Of a stretch of 64,000 nt of DNA, positions 56,996-64,000 are shown piece after piece. This DNA is from Streptomyces sp. NBC_00443. Lineage in GTDB: Bacteria > Actinomycetota > Actinomycetes > Streptomycetales > Streptomycetaceae. The notes under the pieces are model-generated. The model saw nothing but the letters and a program-made list of their open reading frames with translations. It was not told the origin of the DNA and did not search any database. The stretch covers positions 7,750,001-7,814,000 of the forward strand of contig NZ_CP107917.1 of NCBI RefSeq assembly GCF_036014175.1, read 5' to 3'. The position numbers were made by a program, and so were the translations under genes. Position 1 is the first letter of the stretch, and every line of letters starts with the position of its first letter.

Positions 56996-58356
56996 ATGAG
57001 CAGAGCCGAACAGCCGTCCCGCAGAATCGTTCTGGCCGCCGCGGTCGCCGCAGCCGTCACCGGCAGCGCGGGCCCCGCGGTCGCCGAAGCCCGCCCCGCG
57101 GCCAAGGATCCCGCCGCTGCCCCGGCCCGCACCGTCGACAACCGGGCCTGGACCTCGTACGCCGACTGGCGCAGCGGCGCCGCCCGGGGCACTCGTGCCG
57201 TCGCCGGCGCCCGCCCCGGCATCGTGATCGACAAGGCAGCCGGCGCCACCGACTACACGGACCCGCACACCGGCAGGACAGCCCGCTGGGAGTACGCGAC
57301 CTGGACGTCCCCCGTCCACCGGCTCACCGTCCCCGCGACCGAGGCGATCGCCTCCTGGAACGCACACACCCCCGACGGCAGCTGGCTCCTGATCGAACTG
57401 CAGGGGACGTACTCGGACGGCACCGCCACCCCTGGTACGTGCTGGGCCGCTGGGCCGCCGGCGACCAGGACATCCGGCGGACCTCGGTCGACGACCAGAG
57501 CGACGGCAGGAGCAGCGTCTGGACGGACACGTTCGCCATCGACGACCCGGCCACCGGGCTGCGCCTGGCCTCCTACCGGCTGCGGCTGACCCTGTACCGC
57601 AAGCCCGGCACGAAGATCACCCCCAAGGTCTGGCGGATCGGCGCGATGGGCTCCGACGTCCCCGACCGCTTCACCGTCCCGGCCGCCACGCCCGGCCCCG
57701 CCCGGGAGCTGACCGTCCCGCGCTACTCGCAGGAGACCCACGTCGGCCAGTACCCCGAGTACGACAACGGCGGCGAGGCCTGGTGCAGCCCCACCTCGTC
57801 GCAGATGATCATCGAATTCTGGGGTGGCCGGCTCACCCAGGAGCAGCTGGCCTGGGTCGACCCGGCGTTCGCCGACCCGCAGGTCTGCCACGCGGCCCGG
57901 TTCACGTTCGACTACCAGTACGACGGCTGCGGGAACTGGCCGTTCAACGCCGCCTACGCGGCCACCTTCAAGGACATGCAGGGCCTCGTCACCCGGCTCC
58001 GCTCGCTCACCGACCTGGAGCGGCTGATCGCGGCCGGCATCCCGGCCATAACGTCCCAGTCCTTCCTGAAGGGGGAGCTGACCGGGGCCGGGTACGGCAC
58101 GGCCGGGCATCTGATGACCGTCATCGGCTTCACCGCCGACGGCGACGTGATCGCCAACGACCCGAACTCACCGAGCAACACGGCGGTACGGCGCGTCTAC
58201 AAGCGGCGCGAGTGGGAGAACATCTGGCTGCGGACCAAGCGGTACAACGCCGACGGCAAGGTCGTGTCCGGCACCGGCGGCGTGTGTTACCTCTACTTCC
58301 CGGCGCGTCCGACCCCGAGCCAGCGTGCGGCGCTCGCTGCGGTGGGGGTGCGTTGA
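56996..58356 (+). CDS. Tat-exported C39-like peptidase family protein, apparent frameshift
   Basis: About 453 residues. The start MSRAEQPSRRIVLAAAVAAA is a twin-arginine signal peptide. A beta-rich N-terminal domain precedes a C39-like papain fold with nucleophile Cys in GGEAWCSPTSSQMIIEF, His in GTAGHLMTVIGFT and Asn/Asp in VIANDPNSP. The frame breaks at the C run 57429-57432 after SDGTAT; one extra C restores WYVLGRWAAGDQDIRRTSVD and the rest. Members are secreted and may process peptides or cell-wall proteins; the substrate is unknown. Confidence 0.85.
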
Positions 58357-58419
58357 GGCGGTTTGCACTGTGAGCAACCTCTCTGCCGCATATGCCGTTC
58401 GCGGTGGCAGGGTGGGCGT

Positions 58420-58560
58420 ATGACCGCGCACTCAGCCACCGCCACCCGCGTCCGTACCGGCGGCCCCAAGGAAGACGGCCCGAAGATCCTCGAGCACGTC
58501 ATGGGCTGGACCCTCGTCGTGGTCGTCGCGATGCTGGTCACGCAGCTCGGCCTGCTGTGA
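58420..58560 (+). CDS. SCO1431-family small membrane protein
   Basis: A 46-residue micro-protein: a polar N-terminus (MTAHSATATRVRTGGPKEDG) and one TM helix (MGWTLVVVVAMLVTQLGLL) at the end. It matches from memory the small family named after S. coelicolor SCO1431, which has this genomic position near the chitinase gene. GGTGGGCGT precedes ATG 58420. Function is unknown. Confidence 0.82.
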   Translation: MTAHSATATRVRTGGPKEDGPKILEHVMGWTLVVVVAMLVTQLGLL

Positions 58561-58707
58561 CTTGACGCACACAGGCATCTTTGGTTGGACATTTACCGAC
58601 TCTGCTGGAGAGCGGCTTCACCAAAGTCGATCAGACTCGAACGAGCAGCTGGTGTACCTCTGCCATACTGCGGATGTCCTGCCGCCCGTTGGATAACAGG
58701 GTCGAAA

Positions 58708-59367
58708 TTGAATATCAGTCAGCAGCGCGACGTGGCCCGCCCCCGGGCCCGCGGCACCGAGCGCTCGATGGCGCGCCGTGCCGAACTCATCGTCATCGGG
58801 CGGAAGCTGTTCGCCGACACGTCGTACGACGCGCTCTCCATGGACGACATCGCCCGGCAGGCCCATGTCGCCAAGGGGCTCATCTACTACTACTTCCAGT
58901 CCAAGCGAGGCTACTACCTCGCGATCATCCAGGACTCCGTCGCCGACCTGGTCACCTTCGCCGCGAGCGGCCTCGAACTGCAGCCCGTGGACCGCGTCCA
59001 CCGCACCATCGACAGCTACCTCCGCTACGCCGAGCACAACCAGGCCGCCTACCGCACCATCGTCAGCGGCGGCGTCGGCTTCGACACCGAAGTGCACGCC
59101 ATCCGGGACGGCGTGCGCGGAGCGATCGTGGCGACCCTGTCCGAGGGTGCGTACGGCCGTACCGACATCGCCCCGCTGGCCCGGATGGGTCTGCTCGCCT
59201 GGGTGTGCAGCGTCGAGGGTGCCACTCTCGACTGGATCGACCGCCCCGAACTGCCCCGCGAGACCATGCGCGAACTGCTGGTCAAGACCCTCGGCGGCGC
59301 CATGCGCGCCATCGAGGAGATGGACCCCGCCTACCCGGCACCGGAGCCGGCCCGCCGCGACGGCTGA
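58708..59367 (+). CDS. TetR-family transcriptional regulator
   Basis: A 219-residue TetR-type regulator. The HTH is DALSMDDIARQAHVAKGLIY with the recognition end YYYFQSKRGYYLAII; the C-terminal helical domain binds an unknown ligand. TTG 58708 gives NISQQRDVARPRARGTERSM and is used because homologues, as I recall them, begin about there; GTG 58732 and ATG 58768 are alternatives. Neighbours are the SCO1431-type gene and, convergently, the chitinase. Confidence 0.85.
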   Translation: MNISQQRDVARPRARGTERSMARRAELIVIGRKLFADTSYDALSMDDIARQAHVAKGLIYYYFQSKRGYYLAIIQDSVADLVTFAASGLELQPVDRVHRTIDSYLRYAEHNQAAYRTIVSGGVGFDTEVHAIRDGVRGAIVATLSEGAYGRTDIAPLARMGLLAWVCSVEGATLDWIDRPELPRETMRELLVKTLGGAMRAIEEMDPAYPAPEPARRDG

Positions 59368-59406
59368 CCCGGCCGGGCCCACGACAAGCGGCCGGGCGCA
59401 CGACAA

Positions 59407-59435
59407 GGGGCGGAGGTCTCGTGGTCCTCCGCCCC
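59407..59435. terminator. Bidirectional terminator between TetR and chitinase genes
   Basis: GGGGCGGAGG (59407-59416) pairs perfectly with 59426-59435. It lies 40 bases past the TetR stop and 20 past the chitinase stop on the other strand. Confidence 0.8.
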
Positions 59436-59454
59436 TGGCCCCCCGTGCGACCGG

Positions 59455-60696
<1,242 letters not shown>

Positions 60697-60776
60697 CGGG
60701 GGGTCTCCTCCGTGGGGGAGAGGGGAGCTGGGCCGATTGGCATGAACGCGATGATGTGAACCGTTCCGCCAAGGTA

Positions 60777-60813
60777 GGAGGACTAGACCAGTACGTCAAT
60801 GGTTCGGACCAAT
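60777..60813 (-). promoter_or_regulatory. Chitinase promoter element with DasR-like site
   Basis: On the minus strand ACTGGTCTAGTCCTCC (60792-60777) matches 13 of 16 positions of the DasR consensus, preceded 8 bases upstream by ATTGGTCCGAACC (60813-60801). The two boxes and the intervening GTCAAT are laid out as at 43082-43119. Confidence 0.65.
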
Positions 60814-61034
60814 TTCGATGCCCCGGATAACTTGCTGGATACTTCTTGGAGTGAGCGGTCGTTAACTGGTGACCGAGTGCCTCCGATCGGGCATACTCAC
60901 AGGGCACAGCCGCTGGTCAGCAGCTTTCGAGACCCGGAAATTGCGAGCATCGGACTGGCACCAGTGAGACCCGGCGGCGCCGCCACACCCAGGGCGTACG
61001 TCCGCCGACGTGCCCGACAGGGAGGATCGTCGAC
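60814..61034. other. Upstream region of the acyl-CoA dehydrogenase gene
   Basis: This remainder of the 338-base divergent gap holds no gene. CGGTC-N9-GACCG around 60860-60885 is a weak inverted repeat that could be an operator for the dehydrogenase gene; nothing firmer can be said. Confidence 0.3.
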
Positions 61035-62207
61035 ATGCCCGACCGCGCCCCGCAGCCGGTGGACCGTCAACTGCCCACGGACGAGGCCCGGGATCTGATC
61101 TCGCTCGTCCGCGACATCGCGCAGCGCGAGATCGCCCCGAAGGCGGCCGAGGAGGAGGACGCCGGACGCTTCCCGCGCGAGGTCTTCACCCTGCTCTCGG
61201 AATCGGGACTGCTCGGCCTGCCCTACGACGTCGAGTACGGCGGCGGCGACCAGCCCTACGAGGTCTACCTCCAGGTCCTCGAGGAACTCGCCGCGGCCCG
61301 CCTCACCGTCGGCCTCGGCGCCAGCGTGCACACCTTGGCCTCTTACTCCCTGGCCGCCTACGGCACCAAGAAGCAGCAGGTCGAGCACCTGCCCGCGATG
61401 CTCGGCGGCGGACTGCTCGGCGCGTACTGCCTGTCGGAACCGGCGTCGGGATCGGACGCCGCCTCGCTGCGCACCAAGGCGGTGCGCGACGGCGACGACT
61501 GGGTGATCACCGGCACCAAGGCCTGGATCACGCACGGGGGCATCGCCGACTTCTACACGGTCCTGGCGCGCACCGGCGAGGACGGCCCGCGCGGCATCAC
61601 CGCCTTCCTGGTGCCCGGCGACGCGGAGGGGCTGAGCGCGGCGGCGCCCGAGAAGAAGATGGGGATGAAGGGCTCGCCCACGGCCCAGGTCCACTTCGAC
61701 GGGGTCCGGGTCGGCGACGAGCGGCGCATCGGCGACGAGGGGCAGGGTTTCGCGATCGCGCTGTCCGCGCTGGACTCCGGACGGCTCGGCATCGCGGCCT
61801 GCGCGATCGGCGTGGCCCAGGCGGCGCTCGACGAGGCGGTGGCGTACGCGACCGAGCGCCGGCAGTTCGGCAAGCCGATCGCCGACTTCCAGGGCCTGCG
61901 CTTCATGATCGCCGACATGGCGACGCAGATCGAGGCCGGCCGCGCGCTCTACCTGGCGGCGGCGCGGCTGCGTGACGCCGGCCGGCCGTTCTCCAAGCTG
62001 GCGGCCATGGCCAAGCTGCACTGCACCGACACGGCGATGAAGGTCACCACCGACGCCGTCCAGATCCTCGGCGGATACGGCTACACCGCGGACTTCCCGG
62101 CCGAGCGTTACATGCGCGAGGCCAAGGTCCTGCAGATCGTCGAGGGCACCAACCAGATTCAGCGGATGGTCATCGCCCGTCACCTAGCAGGTCCCGAGGG
62201 ACGCTGA
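61035..62207 (+). CDS. Acyl-CoA dehydrogenase
   Basis: A 390-residue FAD enzyme of the acyl-CoA dehydrogenase family, oxidising acyl-CoA to enoyl-CoA. CLSEPASGSDAASLRTKAVR and WITHGGIADFYTVLA bind FAD, RRQFGKPIADFQGLRFMIAD is the dimer/flavin region, and the catalytic base lies in LQIVEGTNQIQRMVIARHL. Chain length of the substrate cannot be read from the sequence. It is divergent from the chitinase gene. Confidence 0.93.
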   Translation: MPDRAPQPVDRQLPTDEARDLISLVRDIAQREIAPKAAEEEDAGRFPREVFTLLSESGLLGLPYDVEYGGGDQPYEVYLQVLEELAAARLTVGLGASVHTLASYSLAAYGTKKQQVEHLPAMLGGGLLGAYCLSEPASGSDAASLRTKAVRDGDDWVITGTKAWITHGGIADFYTVLARTGEDGPRGITAFLVPGDAEGLSAAAPEKKMGMKGSPTAQVHFDGVRVGDERRIGDEGQGFAIALSALDSGRLGIAACAIGVAQAALDEAVAYATERRQFGKPIADFQGLRFMIADMATQIEAGRALYLAAARLRDAGRPFSKLAAMAKLHCTDTAMKVTTDAVQILGGYGYTADFPAERYMREAKVLQIVEGTNQIQRMVIARHLAGPEGR

Positions 62208-62418
62208 ACTGACCGCGCTTGACCTGCGGCGCCGCGAGCCGGATCCACTCCGGGTCGTGGTGCCCGGGCAGGGTGCGGCCACGGTCGGCCCAGGTGCGCA
62301 TCAGCTCGCGGTAGATGGGCGGATCCGGCTGCTGCGGAGGCGCCGGCGCAAGCGTTCCTGCGGGCCGCGGAACGAAGATGCGGCGCTGCGGTCCGGTCGC
62401 CGAATAGGTGGGGGGCAT
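62170..62418 (-). CDS. Small conserved streptomycete protein, unknown function
   Basis: An 82-residue protein opposite the end of the acyl-CoA dehydrogenase gene (38-base overlap). A Pro-rich N-terminus (RPAGTLAPAPPQQPDPP) is followed by a motif common in small streptomycete proteins: YRELMRTWADRGRTLPGHHD, then EWIRLAAPQVKRGQFSVPRD and LLGDGR. I recognise the pattern but know no function. It fills most of the gap between the dehydrogenase and the next forward gene. Confidence 0.65.
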   Translation of the reverse strand: MPPTYSATGPQRRIFVPRPAGTLAPAPPQQPDPPIYRELMRTWADRGRTLPGHHDPEWIRLAAPQVKRGQFSVPRDLLGDGR

Positions 62419-62558
62419 ACCAGGGCAACGCGGAGGTGGGCGGACAAGTCACCGCTCGCCGAAATCGGGCGTGAGTTCACGGACGTCCGGCTCACTCTCT
62501 GGTCACGTACGGCTGCCTGACGTACCGTCAGCCCAGCCCGCCGCCAGGGAGGTCAGCC

Positions 62559-63662
62559 ATGGCCGACGACCACCGTCCCGTACCGCTCGACGAGTACCCG
62601 GTGCACCAGGTGCCGCTGTCCATGAGGTACGTCGCGACCAGCGACCGCAACGCCTACGACCGCTGCATCTTCCACGTCCTCGACCACGAGGGGCGTGCCC
62701 TGCTGATCCTCGGACTCGGGGTGTACCCGAACACCGGGGTGATCGACGCGTACGCCACTCTGCGGGTCGACGACACGCTCCACGCGGTGCGGGCCTCGGA
62801 CGCCCTCGGCGAGGACCGGATGCGGCTCGCCGTCGGACCGCTGCGGATCGAGGTCGTGGAGCCGCTGCGACGCCTGCGACTGACGTGCGACGACGACGAG
62901 TTGTCGTACGACATCACCTGGACCGCCGACTTCCCGGCCCTCTGGGAACCGCACCACCTGCAGCGCCGCGGCGACCGGCTCACCCTCGAAGGGCGCCGCT
63001 TCGTGCAGGCGGGTGGCGTGCAGGGTGTGGTGCGCGCGGGTGGTGCGGAGTTCCGCGTCACGCCCGCCGAGTGGACCGGCACCCGCGACCGCAGCTGGGG
63101 CGTGCGCCCCATGCCCGGCGAGGAGGGCGGGCGGTTCGCCGAGGAGCACCCGACGGAGGGCTTCCACTGGATCTGGTGCCCGGTGCGCTTCGAGGACCGG
63201 TTCCTGATGGTGATCGTCCAGGAAGACGCCGACGGCCACCGCTCACTGAGCGAGGCGACGATGGTCCGCCCCGGCCACCGCGACCGCCAACTGGGCTGGC
63301 CCCAGGCCGAGATCGGCTACCGCTCGGGCACCCGCCACCCGGAACGCGCCCTCATCCACCTCGGAGACGTCCGCAAGCCGCAGGAGCTGGAGGTGGAGGT
63401 CCTCACCTCCACCCCGCTCGCCGTCGGCGCAGGCTACCCGCCCGCGGACGACTGGCAGCACGGCATGTGGCGTGGGCGCGGATGGACCGACCGGCGCACC
63501 TACGACCTCACCGAGGCCCACCCGTTGGCCGCGTACGGCGTCACCGACCACGCCGCGCGCTTCCGGCTGGACGGCCGGGTCGGCCACGGCATCTTCGAGC
63601 ACGGCTCGTTCGGACGGCACGACCCGAGCGGGTTCGCGGACTTCAAGTCGGTCGCACCGTAG
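62559..63662 (+). CDS. DUF7065/AttH-like beta-barrel protein
   Basis: A 367-residue, beta-rich protein without signal peptide or TM segment. GTRDRSWGVRPMPGEEGG with WGVR, and GFHWIWCPVRFEDRFLMVIV, resemble the lipocalin-like double-barrel AttH/hydroxyneurosporene-synthase-type proteins now placed in DUF7064/7065. It starts 13 bases before a phosphotransferase gene and follows an acyl-CoA dehydrogenase; in actinobacteria this trio suggests lipid or steroid metabolism. No reaction can be assigned. Confidence 0.7.
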   Translation: MADDHRPVPLDEYPVHQVPLSMRYVATSDRNAYDRCIFHVLDHEGRALLILGLGVYPNTGVIDAYATLRVDDTLHAVRASDALGEDRMRLAVGPLRIEVVEPLRRLRLTCDDDELSYDITWTADFPALWEPHHLQRRGDRLTLEGRRFVQAGGVQGVVRAGGAEFRVTPAEWTGTRDRSWGVRPMPGEEGGRFAEEHPTEGFHWIWCPVRFEDRFLMVIVQEDADGHRSLSEATMVRPGHRDRQLGWPQAEIGYRSGTRHPERALIHLGDVRKPQELEVEVLTSTPLAVGAGYPPADDWQHGMWRGRGWTDRRTYDLTEAHPLAAYGVTDHAARFRLDGRVGHGIFEHGSFGRHDPSGFADFKSVAP

Positions 63663-63674
63663 GGGGTTTGCAGC

Positions 63675-64000
63675 ATGGCAGCCACGGCACCCCGGCCCCG
63701 CCCGCGCACCACCACCCGCGACCCGGAGGAGGTCACCCGCCGTCTCACCGCGTGGCTCGCCACCCGACTGCCGGGGGCCAAGGCGGTCGGCGTCACGGCC
63801 CCCGAGTCCAACGGCATGTCCAGCGAGACCCTGCTCTTCGACATCGAGCACCCCGAAACACCGGTGCGCGCCTGCGCGTTGCGGCTCGCGGCGGATCCGG
63901 CGGCGTACACCGTCTTCCCGGTGTACGACATGCCGCGCCAGTACCGGACCCTGCGCGTCGTCGCCGAGCACACGGATCTGCCCGTGCCGAGGGCGCTGTG
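63675..64000 (+). CDS. Phosphotransferase family (APH/ACAD10-like), N-terminal part
   Basis: The first 108 residues of a gene cut by the window edge. TTTRDPEEVTRRLTAWLATR, GVTAPESNGMSSETLLFDIE, and ALRLAADPAAYTVFPVYDM match the N-lobe of aminoglycoside-phosphotransferase-like kinases; NGMSSETLLF is the nucleotide-binding loop of the acyl-CoA-dehydrogenase-associated (ACAD10/11-like) group. The catalytic loop lies outside. ATG 63675 is 12 bases after the upstream gene stop, so the two are cotranscribed. Confidence 0.82.
   Translation, partial: MAATAPRPRPRTTTRDPEEVTRRLTAWLATRLPGAKAVGVTAPESNGMSSETLLFDIEHPETPVRACALRLAADPAAYTVFPVYDMPRQYRTLRVVAEHTDLPVPRAL

Overview
The window is chromosomal DNA of a Streptomyces or very close relative. 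It has very high G+C, strong third-position G/C bias, many GTG starts, ATGA/GTGA start-stop overlaps, and typical streptomycete genes: sIHF, an ATPase-dead PriA, GuaB1, RibM, a SCO1431-type micro-protein and several GH18/GH6 enzymes. From memory, the gene order matches the carB-pyrD-pyrF-mihF-gmk-rpoZ-coaBC-metK-priA-fmt-rsmB-rpe stretch of S. coelicolor and continues to the rib-his, chitinase and acyl-CoA dehydrogenase region. No mobile element, prophage, CRISPR array, tRNA or rRNA was seen.

Layout. 0-12.3 kb is a forward housekeeping block: end of carB, pyrD, pyrF (pyrimidines), mihF, gmk, rpoZ, coaBC, metK, priA, fmt, rsmB. 12.4-18.5 kb holds an MMPL exporter, rpe, a SorC-type regulator, an orphan barstar and guaB1. 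19-21.4 kb has an amino-acid permease with an Lrp regulator, and a small SRPBCC-like protein. 21.4-27.8 kb is a GntR-controlled importer operon (lipoprotein, two permeases, ATPase) ending in an unusual HAD-phosphatase/EEP-phosphodiesterase fusion. A clean 12+12 bp inverted repeat in the divergent promoter is its likely operator. 28-39.6 kb is accessory metabolism: an MFS exporter, a secreted protein, an amidase plus IaaM-like flavin amino-acid monooxygenase pair, an F420-type oxidoreductase, DUF5995, a GH6 protein, an NCS2 permease, and an MFS/ROK pair sharing an operator. 40-41.8 kb is an ECF41 sigma factor with its NmrA-like partner gene and a candidate ECF41 promoter. 41.9-43.0 kb is a chitinase that has lost its catalytic core. 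43.2-48.4 kb is the FMN-riboswitch-led ribE-ribM-ribBA-ribH cluster running into hisE-hisG. 48.6-64 kb has a CNNM pair, an EccA-like AAA protein, a uridine-kinase-like protein, an APC permease, a Tat-exported C39-like peptidase, a TetR regulator, a GH18 chitinase, an acyl-CoA dehydrogenase and the start of a phosphotransferase gene.

Two cautions. First, at least six conserved genes (gmk, the HTH gene at 9 kb, the APC permease, the solute-binding lipoprotein, the ROK regulator, the C39-like peptidase) lack a single G or C, mostly in a G/C run, and a seventh (uridine kinase) may carry an extra A. One of them, gmk, should be essential. This looks like sequencing error rather than biology, so these genes are listed full length with the break noted. 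The chitinase at 42 kb is different: about 300 codons appear to be missing. Second, substrate assignments for transporters and regulators are inferences from families and neighbours.
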